Below, piece after piece: positions 31,203-41,089 of a stretch of 64,000 bases of DNA. The translations under genes and the position numbers were made by a program. The notes beneath the pieces are model-generated. The model made no database searches. It had not been told where the DNA came from and worked only from the letters and a program-made list of their open reading frames with translations. Source of the DNA: Haliclystus octoradiatus (Eukaryota > Cnidaria > Staurozoa > Stauromedusae > Haliclystidae); assembly GCA_916610825.1 (NCBI GenBank), contig OU744450.1:10482380-10546379 (forward strand). Reading direction: 5' to 3'. Position 1 is the stretch's first letter, and every line of letters begins with the position of its first letter.

Positions 31203-34200
31203 ATGGCCGACGACGCTGAAGCGATTCGGAGGAGATTTGAGAGGAGATCAAAGGCTTATAATAGAGAAATAGAAGAATTTACAACGATAAAAGAACAAGA
31301 ATTTGTAGCAATAGGCACTTGGAAGTCAATACTATTCAAGGTAACTGAAGCTAGAAAACAAGTAGAAGAAACAGCGTCGACTTACCTAGACGTGCTCGAT
31401 GAAAATAACGCTTTAAATGGCCAATTAGAATTGGAAATAGATCACAGAGTTGATGAATGCAGAAAACTTCACTTTGAAATCAGAGCAGAAACTACGAAGA
31501 TGATCCATGAACTTGAAGAAAATGAAGCAGAAAAAACTCACAAACGCGCGTTAGAGATCGCCGCCGCAACGCAAAATAATCAAGTAAACATTAATGAAGA
31601 AAACGCAGGAGGTGAAAGCAGCCATCATGAATCAGCCTCTTTCGAACAAAATGATCAAAATGACGTCACCGATGTAAACAACGACGGAGACGACGCAGAC
31701 TCTGTTGTAGAAAGAGAAAGACCAACAGAAAATAACAAAGAAAAAGAAATCACAGCAGGAAATCAAAGACATCAGGATGAACTCACCCATGAAGAGGGGC
31801 AACAAAGCAAAGAAAACGAAAGTGGAAATGCAACCAAAAGAGATGACAACATAATCACAATAGAATTACTCAAAGATTTATCAAAAACAGCAGCTGAAGC
31901 TGCTGCAGTTGCAGCCATCAGAGCAATTAACATAGAGGGCAAGGCAACACACTCAAACAAAACATCTATTCGTTTAGCTGGATTCACCCCCAATTCATGG
32001 AATGGAGAATTTAAAGGATTTCCAACCTTCCAAAAGCGATTTACTTCAGCAATGAACAATGCCGGAGTTTTGGATGATGATGTCAAGCTACAATGGCTTG
32101 AAAAATCAATACCACAGTCTTACCATACAACTATTGAAGGACGCTCAACATTAGTCGAAGCATGGAAAGCGTTAAAGTTAGTTGTAACTGACAAAAAAAT
32201 ATCTGATGAACTGATGTGGAATTTCCGAAAATTAAAACCTATACAAGATAAAGACCAAAACGTAATCCAAACATTTGTCACAACAATACGTACGCATATG
32301 ATGTACCTAAAAGATTTTGGGAAAGGAAACCGTACAGAAGATGAGGAATTCATCAAAGATTTGAAGAGAAAGACAGGAGCGGAATTCGAAGATCAAATTG
32401 AAGACCAGTTGGCACAAGAAAACAGAATCGCAAGAAAAATGAACATGAAAGAAGAAGAACTCTCAGCCGACTATATTTTAGAATTCTTGGAAAGAAGACT
32501 GTTATCATCAAATTCTTACAGAACAGAAAAGAAACAGCAAACATTATCAAAGAAAGAGTCAAGGAACTTCAAAGAAGCAAAAGTCAACGTCTTGCAAACA
32601 ACCAATGACCTCAATTGTCAACTGTGTAACAATGGAAAACATGGATTAGAAGATTGTAACAAGTTCAAAGAATTTGAAGTAGCAGAGAGATCTGAATACT
32701 GTAAAAGCAAAGGCCATTGCTTTGGATGTCTTGGAAAGGGTCACATTAGACCACAATGCAAATCAGAAGTAACATGTCAACATTGTAGAAAGAAACATCA
32801 CAGTTTACTGCACAGAAGTACATATTCAAATCAAGAAGCCTCAACAGCCAATATCACACAGAGGACAGCATCAACTAACACAACAACGAAACGTCTCAAC
32901 AGTTCACAAGAATCTACAGCAACAAGACTACCTGTACTAAAGATCTGGATAAAAACTGGTTATAAAAATGCTGATGGTACAACACAAATTAGAGCTGCAA
33001 CATGTTTGATGGATGGAGGTGCTGATACAACTCTGGTTCGAAGAAACTTTGTAGAATCATTAGGCCTTCAAGGTGAAGACACTACTATTCATTATGAAGT
33101 CGTTGGAGGAAGCCATCATAAAGAAGTCACACAGAAGTATGAACTCACTGTAGGACGTTTGGAGCCCATGGCAGAGAAAGGAAGAATTACAGCTTATGCA
33201 ATGAAAAGACCATGTGGCGCAGCAGCATCACTTCACAAAGAATTCTTTGCAAAAAATGAACATTTGAATCAAATCAAGGAAGTTGTAGACACAGATGGTG
33301 GTGAGATTGATGTTATCATTGGGAGAGATGCTCAAGAGTTACACACAGAATTACAAAGAATGACGAAAGAGAGCAGCAAATCAGCCCCAATTGGAATCGA
33401 GTTTCCATTAGGATGGACAATCGTTGGTGGAACAACTCATGTCAGTAAGAAGTCAGGAGCAACAAGAAAAGTCACATCAGTCACACTAGCAGAAGAAACA
33501 GACATATCATCTACTGAAAATATGAGCACACTAATGATGTCAGATTTGGTTGGTGTTAACACAACGCAACGCTGTGTTTGTACAGATAAGGAAATCGAAG
33601 AAGCTAGATTTATAAAGATAGCAAAAGAAAACACGACAATCAATGAAGATGGGAGAATAGAAGTCAGATTACCTTGGAAACCTGGCTATCCAGAAGGACT
33701 ACCAAATAATTACAAAGAAGTTTCAACCAATCTTAAGAGGAAAGTAAAACGACTGCAAGAAACAAACAAATTGGAGGACTACCAAAGAGCAATTCAAGAA
33801 GTAATAGAATCTGGATTTGTGAAAAAGGTAGAACTCAAAGAAGGAGAAATGGCCCATTACTTAGAACACCATCTAGTTGAAAGAGATGATAGTGCATCAA
33901 CTCCCAAAAGAGTAGTTTGGAACTCTGCAAAGATCTACCGTGGACAATCAGTAGCTAAAGCATTGGAAAAGGGGCCAGATTTACTAAACTCATTGTTCAA
34001 GGTCTTCATTGGTTTCAGAGAGCAACAGATTGGATTCACAGGAGACATAAGAAAAATGTTCAATATGATCAGCATTTCTGAAGAAGATCGAAAGTATCAT
34101 CGATTCCTATGGATTGAAGAAGGAAATGAAAACCCAACTGCTTATGAATGGCAAAGACTTGTTTTTGGTGACCCTCCAAGTCCTGATTTGTCACAGGAAA

Positions 34201-36971
34201 GTCTTCACTATTTGGCAACAAAATTTGGAAAGGACTATCCAATTGGATCAAGCATCGTAAAGAATCACATCTATATGGACGATGTTGCCAGCTCCAGAAA
34301 TCAACCTAGAGAAGCAGAACAAGTCATCAAAGAAACAACTCAACTGTTATCAAAAGCAAAGTTTGAAATAAAGAAATGGCATTCCAATTCCATTGAATTA
34401 GAAGAAAAAATGAACAAGAAGATTGAAGACAGTAATAACCTATCAGAAAATCGTGATACAACCATTTTGGGTCACTACTGGGAGAAAGACATAGATACAA
34501 TCTCACTGAAATTGAAAAAACTACCAAAGATTGAAATTGATGCATCTTCAAAGACCCAAGAACATAAACTGTCAAAAAGAATCATTTTAAGCATGATAGC
34601 CAAAGTTTGGGACCCTCTCGGAATTCTGTCACCAGCATTGGTAAACTTGAGAATTCCTTTACAACAACTGTGGAGAAAAAAATATGATTGGGACACAGCC
34701 ATAGTGGGAGAAGATGCTGATGACTGGGTGGATAGATTCAAACAATTAGAAGGAAAGCTGTCAACCAAAATTGAGCGCTGCATCACTGAAGAAAACAACA
34801 CCGAATTGCCTGAGCTGCATGCATTTTCCGACGGCGGAGATAAAGCTTTTGGCACATGCGTTTACCTACGACAGAAAAGAGAAGATGGCACATTTAATGT
34901 ACACTTTGTAGCAGCCAAATCTTTTGTAACACCAGTCAAAGGTTGGACAATACCTCGAACGGAATTAGTTGCTACACTAGTAATGTCTCGACTAGTAAAG
35001 AACATTGTCTCAGCATTAATGATCAAACCAAGCACAATTTCATACTGGGTTGATTCTAAAGTGGTATTGCATTGGATTAGATCAAGAACTCCTCAGATGA
35101 AGGCATTTGTTGAAGCGAGAATTAACGAGATTCAAGAAACAACCAAGATTGAAGATTTCCATTATGTTCCTTCTAAAGAGAATGCTGCAGATGCACTGAC
35201 AAAACCGAACAATGTAGACTTAGAGCAATGGCACCAAGGACCGAAATTCTTACAAGAAAAGATTATTCCAGAATTTGAAACAGCAAATATCACTAAAGAA
35301 ATTGAGCTAAGAAAAGATTTGACTGAAATAAAACCTGAAAGAAAAAAGCGCAAAAAGAAGACCTGTATAGCAAAGAAGGTGAATGCTTACTTCTCGGTTG
35401 CAAACACAATTACAAAGATGAGTGATGAAGAATGTAAACAAATACTACAAATTGCAGCAGATAGCAACTCAATGGAAGAAGCAATTAACAAAATTTCAGA
35501 AAAATCAAACAAGACTGATCACAAAGGAGGTAAAATGAAGATATATCAAGCTCTGCAAAGAAATACTAACTTTGACGATAAGAATTTCAAGAAACTCTGT
35601 CCTTTCATTGATGACGAAGACAAAATTTACAGATTAGGTGGAAGATTAGAACACCTTAAAGATTTCAAGCCCGACTTAGCAGCACCAATAATCATTCCGA
35701 AATGTAAAAGGAACAAAGAAAATGACCATTATACTAATCACAAAAAAGTCATCAACATGGTTACGAAAGAATTTCATGAACAAACAGGACACTGCGGAGT
35801 CAACCGAACACGATCTGCGATTGAACAATCAGGACTCTGGATAATTGGAGTCAACAGAATATTGAAAACAATTGGAAAGAACTGTCTATACTGCAGAAGA
35901 AGGAAACGTCCTCTGTTGGAACAAAAGATGGGTCAACTCCCAAGTTTTCGACTGGACTGTGACAAACCTGCCTTCTGGTCATCTGCTGTCGACTTCTTTG
36001 GTCCACTTAAAACGAAGCTATACCGTGGAACTGTGAAAGATGCTCATGTAGCCTTATTTGTATGCACCGTCACAAGGGCAATACACCTTGAGTTCTGTTA
36101 CGACCAGGAAGGTGGGGAAGGTCTTTCAACTGAAAAATTTCTAATGGCTCTTAGGAGATTCGTCAGCTTGAAAGGAATTCAGCCTGTACAACTGTACAGC
36201 GATAATGGACCAAATTTAATTGGAGCATCTCCAAAAGTAGAAAAGTTAGTAAAAGAATGGGATATAAAAGTGCTAGAAAACGGAATTAAAGGAAATGGTT
36301 TCCAATGGTTATGGAATTGTCCTACTGCGTCCCATCACAATGGAGTTGTTGAGACATTTGTCAACTTGGTCAGAAAAGCATTGGACGCCATGGCAGATTG
36401 CTATAACAACACTTTAAAGCCTGATGAATGGATGACTGCTCTTGCTGAAGTAGCTTATCTTATAAATTCAAGACCACTTTGGCCAAACTCAAGTGCGGAT
36501 CCTATTGATATGAACGAGATTATAACACCAAATTCCTTGCTGTATGGACATCATCTGACTCTTCCACAGCCACAAGATGAAAATAAAATACATCCAAAAG
36601 ATCGTATGGCATCAATTCAGAAGCGTATTCAAATTTTCTGGAATTATTGGTCATCGAATATGCCAAATCGTCTATTATGTCGAAATAAGTGGTTTTCACA
36701 AAGAAGAAACCTGGAAGTTGGAGATATTGTTTTGGAAAAAAAGAACAACTTAAATGGAATTACCCCGAGAGCAATATGGCCAGTCGCTATGGTAACTGAA
36801 ACGTTCCCTGGTACAGATGGACTTGTCAGGAAGGTGAAGATTCAAAACAAAGCTGGAAGTTATGATAGACCTATTGCAAAGCTTATTCTATTGGCAACAA
36901 AAGAAGAAATAGATGCAAAAGCCATCAACGGTACAGAAGAAATCCTGGCTGGTATAAAAAGAATAAGATAA
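31203..36971 (+). CDS. BEL/Pao gag-pol polyprotein, intact
   Basis: 1922 codons from ATG 31203. Order by residue: Glu/Lys-rich coiled-coil-like N-terminus (1-120), low-complexity acidic linker, DUF1759-like gag (about 257-400, GFTPNSWNGEFKGFPTFQKR), Cys/His knuckles (about 471-538, CQLCNNGKHGLEDC, CFGCLGKGHIRPQC), aspartic protease (about 600, MDGGADTTLV, with DGG where DSG or DTG is common), RT with YMDD at 1024-1027, RNase H (SDGGDKAFG near 1210, WVDSKVV near 1282), integrase zinc finger (FHEQTGHCGV, CLYC) and the catalytic D, D, E at VDFFGP (1596), SDNGPN (1666) and VVETFV (1715), then a C-terminal domain. All catalytic residues are present. No envelope-like frame follows. Confidence 0.95.
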   Translation: MADDAEAIRRRFERRSKAYNREIEEFTTIKEQEFVAIGTWKSILFKVTEARKQVEETASTYLDVLDENNALNGQLELEIDHRVDECRKLHFEIRAETTKMIHELEENEAEKTHKRALEIAAATQNNQVNINEENAGGESSHHESASFEQNDQNDVTDVNNDGDDADSVVERERPTENNKEKEITAGNQRHQDELTHEEGQQSKENESGNATKRDDNIITIELLKDLSKTAAEAAAVAAIRAINIEGKATHSNKTSIRLAGFTPNSWNGEFKGFPTFQKRFTSAMNNAGVLDDDVKLQWLEKSIPQSYHTTIEGRSTLVEAWKALKLVVTDKKISDELMWNFRKLKPIQDKDQNVIQTFVTTIRTHMMYLKDFGKGNRTEDEEFIKDLKRKTGAEFEDQIEDQLAQENRIARKMNMKEEELSADYILEFLERRLLSSNSYRTEKKQQTLSKKESRNFKEAKVNVLQTTNDLNCQLCNNGKHGLEDCNKFKEFEVAERSEYCKSKGHCFGCLGKGHIRPQCKSEVTCQHCRKKHHSLLHRSTYSNQEASTANITQRTASTNTTTKRLNSSQESTATRLPVLKIWIKTGYKNADGTTQIRAATCLMDGGADTTLVRRNFVESLGLQGEDTTIHYEVVGGSHHKEVTQKYELTVGRLEPMAEKGRITAYAMKRPCGAAASLHKEFFAKNEHLNQIKEVVDTDGGEIDVIIGRDAQELHTELQRMTKESSKSAPIGIEFPLGWTIVGGTTHVSKKSGATRKVTSVTLAEETDISSTENMSTLMMSDLVGVNTTQRCVCTDKEIEEARFIKIAKENTTINEDGRIEVRLPWKPGYPEGLPNNYKEVSTNLKRKVKRLQETNKLEDYQRAIQEVIESGFVKKVELKEGEMAHYLEHHLVERDDSASTPKRVVWNSAKIYRGQSVAKALEKGPDLLNSLFKVFIGFREQQIGFTGDIRKMFNMISISEEDRKYHRFLWIEEGNENPTAYEWQRLVFGDPPSPDLSQESLHYLATKFGKDYPIGSSIVKNHIYMDDVASSRNQPREAEQVIKETTQLLSKAKFEIKKWHSNSIELEEKMNKKIEDSNNLSENRDTTILGHYWEKDIDTISLKLKKLPKIEIDASSKTQEHKLSKRIILSMIAKVWDPLGILSPALVNLRIPLQQLWRKKYDWDTAIVGEDADDWVDRFKQLEGKLSTKIERCITEENNTELPELHAFSDGGDKAFGTCVYLRQKREDGTFNVHFVAAKSFVTPVKGWTIPRTELVATLVMSRLVKNIVSALMIKPSTISYWVDSKVVLHWIRSRTPQMKAFVEARINEIQETTKIEDFHYVPSKENAADALTKPNNVDLEQWHQGPKFLQEKIIPEFETANITKEIELRKDLTEIKPERKKRKKKTCIAKKVNAYFSVANTITKMSDEECKQILQIAADSNSMEEAINKISEKSNKTDHKGGKMKIYQALQRNTNFDDKNFKKLCPFIDDEDKIYRLGGRLEHLKDFKPDLAAPIIIPKCKRNKENDHYTNHKKVINMVTKEFHEQTGHCGVNRTRSAIEQSGLWIIGVNRILKTIGKNCLYCRRRKRPLLEQKMGQLPSFRLDCDKPAFWSSAVDFFGPLKTKLYRGTVKDAHVALFVCTVTRAIHLEFCYDQEGGEGLSTEKFLMALRRFVSLKGIQPVQLYSDNGPNLIGASPKVEKLVKEWDIKVLENGIKGNGFQWLWNCPTASHHNGVVETFVNLVRKALDAMADCYNNTLKPDEWMTALAEVAYLINSRPLWPNSSADPIDMNEIITPNSLLYGHHLTLPQPQDENKIHPKDRMASIQKRIQIFWNYWSSNMPNRLLCRNKWFSQRRNLEVGDIVLEKKNNLNGITPRAIWPVAMVTETFPGTDGLVRKVKIQNKAGSYDRPIAKLILLATKEEIDAKAINGTEEILAGIKRIR

Positions 36972-37041
36972 TTATATGAATAAAGATTGATCTCATCTAT
37001 CGTTCAAAATTTGTTAAATTAAACTTCTCACTAAGGGGGAG

Positions 37042-37406
37042 TGATCGATTAATCTTATATCCGCCATTTTTTTAATATAAACGTCATGTTATTTGTGTTG
37101 ATTTACGTCATTATGTTATTTTTATAGCTTGCGAAATATTTAAAATAATTTTGATTATGTAAGCAAAATATACCTTTAGAAAAGCCTAGACTAATTCAGA
37201 AACTTCAGTATGAGAAGCTACATTCGAAACGAAATCATACAACATTTTAGAAATTATATATATTGAAACATGAGATGATTACGAAATAAATTGTTATGAA
37301 CTTATGAATCGTCCGTGTGTTTGTATTCGACCCCGTATTCGAACCCTCATACTCAAATAAGAAGTCAATTAATATGTGAATAAGGATTTTCAAAATTGGC
37401 AAAACA
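37042..37406 (+). repeat. 3' LTR of BEL/Pao element 2
   Basis: 365 bp, apparently identical to the 5' copy. Starts 70 bp after the gag-pol stop codon. Confidence 0.93.
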
Positions 37407-37411
37407 AAGAC

Positions 37412-39057
37412 TTTAAAACCATAATTACGAGAATTACAGTTTATAGGAGAAAACATCTGATAGGAGAAAACGAGTACAAATCAATTAGCAATAATTGAGT
37501 GTTGAAAGACTAAAACTAAAACTCAAATCGATATATATATACAGTGTATACTGTACTGTAGATACACTTCAACTTTAATTCTTTCAAGAGCATTTTGATT
37601 GGTTCGAATTTGTTTCACTTGTTTTCTGCCAAAAATGTCTTGTTTCAAGCAAAATAAATTACACGTGTCCTTGAACTTTTAAGCGTTTTTGTTTTACAAC
37701 ATGTCCAAATTGCTTGAAAATTGGATATGAAAAATCATTTTTTGGTTGAAACAAGACACAAGTGAAACAAACTTAAAACAAGCAACATCATTTGCAGTAA
37801 TTAAATTTTTCTGTGTCTCAAAATGTTTGATTTTTAGAATTCCAAGGAGGAAAACTATTCTCATCTCAAGAGAGTGATACTCAATATTCGTTTGAAGTAC
37901 GTAAAACTTCAACCCAACCTTTTATCCATCTGGAATCTTTGTTTGACAATTGAAACAACCCAATGCAGCATTGAAGCAGCTGTTAAAAATTTGTATCCGT
38001 TAAATACATTTGATCGGACTTAACTTGATATACATAATTATTCAGATCAATTTGGATGATATCTACGAAAGGCCGTAGACTATAGCAGATAAAACAAGTA
38101 ATAAGTGAATAATTATGTGATATTAAGCAATTGGCGCAAGGCAGTTTCCTATGAGCTATTGATATTCATAGTTGGCTGGCGCGTTCAATTGCTTTGTATT
38201 ATAACTAGCACAACTCTTACAAGCATCTATATGACTTTCTTGTCCATTAAATGTTAATGAAAACTCCTGATCAAATTGGAAATTCTCATTCGTGGTATCA
38301 AGTTCGAATTGTTAGATCGATTGTGCTGTCGAACCTAATTTGCTATGGTGATTTGGCGTCAAACTCTAAACCAATCAGATTGATCGAATCATTTTCGTTA
38401 TAATACAATAACTATTATGTAAACGGGCTCATTCATAACTAATTCTAGTGAATGGATAGCGTCACTGTATTTTACACTGTTTTTTATGAGAACGTATACT
38501 TTGTAAGAACATTAATACTCAAATCCTGGAATATTTAAGAACAAAATTTAAGAACATTTTGAGGTTTACTAATTTATGAAGATATTGATTTGGAAAATAA
38601 GATATATAGATGATGTAAAATTAAAGTAGATGTAGATATATTTGATCAATGATATTTTGTAACATATTTTGTTATGGATACTAAAAATTGTAAATTGAAT
38701 TTAAATGTATTAATAAAAACGTACAAACTCTCTATACATTTCTGTTAACATAAAAAGACATACCATTTTCGAAAACAAAATCAGAATATTTCAAGGCTGA
38801 AGTTTCCAGAAACATTTCAGGCTCTTAACGAAAAAGAGATTATAGATAATAGATTATTGATGTTTCCCAATCGAGGTATAGTACCGTCACACAATTAGGA
38901 GTGACACTGATTTGATGTAAATAAATTAATCCATAAATATGTTAAGAATGAGCTCAATATATCTGATATATATATATATGTTATGAATATAATTATGTAA
39001 TATGAGGTAAAACACATATATGTGAAAGTGCTCAATGTTGGTTAAAACAGAGCATAA
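37412..39057. other. intergenic, no gene seen
   Basis: AT-rich; a 72-codon minus frame at 37694-37912 has no family. The local inverted word gtttgaattcaagc-like stretches near 37650-37790 are too weak to call. Confidence 0.45.
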
Positions 39058-39091
39058 TATAAAATTGAGACAAAGATGAGGCAAAGCCTTT

Positions 39092-39136
39092 CCGTAACTC
39101 CAAGTTTCACGTCTTTATTTCACGATCATCAGACGG
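39092..39136 (-). ncRNA. hammerhead motif, left arm of the 39.1-kb palindrome
   Basis: Minus strand: stem I CCGT (39133-39136), CTGATGA (39126-39132), stem II CGTG with partner GACG (one mismatch) around an AAATAAA loop, GAAAC, stem III AC/GU closing TTGGA, triplet GTT, stem I partner ACGG (39092-39095). Core intact; stem II is weakened by the mismatch. Confidence 0.6.
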
Positions 39137-39151
39137 TACCATCATATCATA

Positions 39152-39196
39152 CCGTCTGATGATCGTGAAATAAACACGTGAAACTTGGAGTTACGG
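39152..39196 (+). ncRNA. hammerhead motif, right arm of the 39.1-kb palindrome
   Basis: Stem I CCGT (39152-39155), CTGATGA (39156-39162), stem II CGTG/CACG (39164-39167 with 39175-39178) closing AAATAAA, GAAAC (39180-39184), TTGGA loop, GTT (39190-39192), stem I ACGG (39193-39196). This is the best-paired copy in the window, with a fully Watson-Crick stem I and stem II. The cleavage triplet GTT fits the permitted GUH but is a less common choice. Confidence 0.65.
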
Positions 39197-39225
39197 ATTT
39201 GCCTCATCTTTGTCTCAATTTTATA

Positions 39226-40002
39226 TATGATATGAATATATAACAACATGTGGTCTACATTTACTAAAAGGTACACAGTAAGAAAGTTCCCAAATATGCA
39301 AATGCCACACCTTTTTTTCGGGCAAAATCGACAAACACATTTCTGGTTATAGATACTGTATGTATGACTCATTTTAACTAAAGTAATATACTTCATATAG
39401 GGTACTTGTTGAAAATGTAAGACATTCAGATATATTATAGCAATGGTATATCCACGTTGTTGGAGATAAACAATAATAAATTTTTCAACTAACATTATTA
39501 AACTCATTATATTATGTTTAAAGGTTTTTTTTTCTTCAAAAGTGACTTATAGCATGAACAGCGATCGGTATATCTGAGGTAGAACTATAGATAGACCAAC
39601 TGTCAAAATCTGTATTTTTCAAGAAGACCGAAAAGAGCAGCTGGGTTTCACTTACTTGTCAAGTTAAATTAACAATTTGAAAACGATTGAATTTATTCAA
39701 AACTCTAAACTTTATATTGTCTACATCAATTATGTGAATTTGAAAATAAGGATGTTGGTAAATTTGTTCTTCGTTCATTTCTAAACCTGTATATCATAGA
39801 AAGTTACATAATCAGACATTGGCTTCGCTTATACTTATGAAGATAAAAGTTTTAGATAATATTAATATATATATAACATTTTGCTTATATGCAATTTTAT
39901 TACCCTTTTGAATTATTGAGATTATATCAATCCATCAAGCATTTCAATTTGAAATTCAAATAAAACATTCTATTGAGACATGAAGCTGTGTATATGAAGC
40001 GG
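39226..40002. other. upstream region of the GPCR, no gene seen
   Basis: A 121-codon minus frame (39142-39507) runs into the palindrome and is not supported as a gene. No other feature. Confidence 0.4.
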
Positions 40003-40010
40003 TATAAAAG
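40003..40010 (+). promoter_or_regulatory. TATA-box candidate of the GPCR gene
   Basis: TATAAAAG lies 102 bp upstream of the GPCR start codon, a suitable distance for a start site near 40035 and a 5' leader of about 75 bases. In AT-rich DNA such words are frequent, so this is only suggestive. Confidence 0.35.
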
Positions 40011-40111
40011 CATTTCAAAATATTGACCGGCTGTTTAACAACTGCTCTATTTACAAAGGGCGAAGTGGCTGCAAGGTTTATTCTTGGAAAGTTACTGACG
40101 GAGAAAGAGCT

Positions 40112-41089
40112 ATGGCATCTGAATGCAGCTATTTGCAAACATTTCGAATCAACGACAGCAATGGACAAACCAATTATACAATTGTGGCTATAATCAACTT
40201 TCCAATGTCAATAGCAATGTGCTTATGTAATTTATCATTGATATATACATTGTGGAAAGAAAATAACTCATTACCAAAAAGTATAAAAATGATATTATTT
40301 AATCTTGCATTGACTGATACGTTAACATCTATTATAACCATACCATGCTTTATAGCTTATTCATTCTCATTAGCTAACGGTGAGTTACCTTGTAACATAG
40401 CTAAAATAGGAGTTACAACTGGATATATATTATGTACAACATCATTAGGTACATTATGTTTAGCAAGTATAGAAAGATATACAGCAATCTTTCATCCGTT
40501 TTTTTATCGGATTAAAATTCAAGATTCATTAATCATACTCTTAAGTTTTATTTTTATTGATTGGTTTATTGCAATACTAATAGAATGTATATTACTAATA
40601 ACAAAACGTTTAGATATATTTTTAATTATTGTATCGATTATATTTACGGTTTATATAATAGTTAATCTGTTATCTGGCTATAAAATATTACAATTTGCTA
40701 TGAAAGTCAATCGTCAAGTCGACACAGTTGGAAATCGTTTACATCAAACAAATAAGCAAAACAGAAATGGACTAAGACAAAAGAAATTAAATAAATTGAC
40801 AGCATTATTATTAATTACAATGTTGGGTACGTATCTACCTCAGATAACTATCTCACTTTATTTATTCTTTGTGCCAAATTGTAATATTTGTTACAATTAC
40901 ATTGTCCCATGGACGTGGGTATTAATTATATCTAATTCACTCATCAATCCAATGTTAACACTTTATCAAATGTCAGCATTACGACGTCACCTACGACATT
41001 TATTCTATTCAATTACTCGTTTGAATGCAGCAAGAAGACATGACTCTGTTAGAAGTAATATTGAACGAACAACAGATGAAATGGAATAA
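40112..41089 (+). CDS. rhodopsin-family (class A-like) GPCR, single exon
   Basis: 325 residues with seven hydrophobic helices at about 24-48, 59-83, 94-126, 138-163, 168-195, 226-253 and 264-286. Landmarks: possible N-glycosylation sites Asn14 and Asn21; NLALTD with Asp69 in helix 2; Cys94 at the start of helix 3; ERY (121-123) in place of DRY; Pro243 in helix 6 in GTYLP, without the Cys-Trp of CWxP; NSLINPMLTLY at helix 7, where the NPxxY Tyr is displaced. The second extracellular loop is very short and shows no clear Cys partner for Cys94. The C-tail has several Arg and Ser. The receptor subfamily and ligand cannot be inferred; a lineage-specific or chemosensory receptor is possible. Confidence 0.88.
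   Translation: MASECSYLQTFRINDSNGQTNYTIVAIINFPMSIAMCLCNLSLIYTLWKENNSLPKSIKMILFNLALTDTLTSIITIPCFIAYSFSLANGELPCNIAKIGVTTGYILCTTSLGTLCLASIERYTAIFHPFFYRIKIQDSLIILLSFIFIDWFIAILIECILLITKRLDIFLIIVSIIFTVYIIVNLLSGYKILQFAMKVNRQVDTVGNRLHQTNKQNRNGLRQKKLNKLTALLLITMLGTYLPQITISLYLFFVPNCNICYNYIVPWTWVLIISNSLINPMLTLYQMSALRRHLRHLFYSITRLNAARRHDSVRSNIERTTDEME

Larger units (their letters stand above)
30771..37406 (+). mobile_element. BEL/Pao LTR retrotransposon 2, structurally intact
   Basis: 365-bp LTRs at 30771-31135 and 37042-37406 look identical by eye, and the target duplication AAGAC flanks the element (30766-30770, 37407-37411). The LTRs begin TG and end CA. One uninterrupted ORF fills the interior, and a polypurine tract (ctaaggggga) precedes the 3' LTR. 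Identical LTRs plus an open ORF make this a very young and possibly still active copy. It differs strongly from element 1 in LTR and protein sequence, so it is a separate family. No TGG primer-binding site follows the 5' LTR; the sequence there is gtttcgaatc. Confidence 0.95.
39058..39225. repeat. second palindrome carrying hammerhead motifs
   Basis: Left arm 39058-39138 and right arm 39150-39225 are inverted copies around an 11-bp centre. They differ by one 5-bp insertion (gcctt, near 39087) and one substitution (gtctttatt versus the complement of aataaacac). The arms run from an outer tataaaattgagacaaagat to an inner cagacggta. Architecture and partial sequence match the 6565-6740 palindrome, though the arms are clearly diverged from it. 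Confidence 0.85.
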
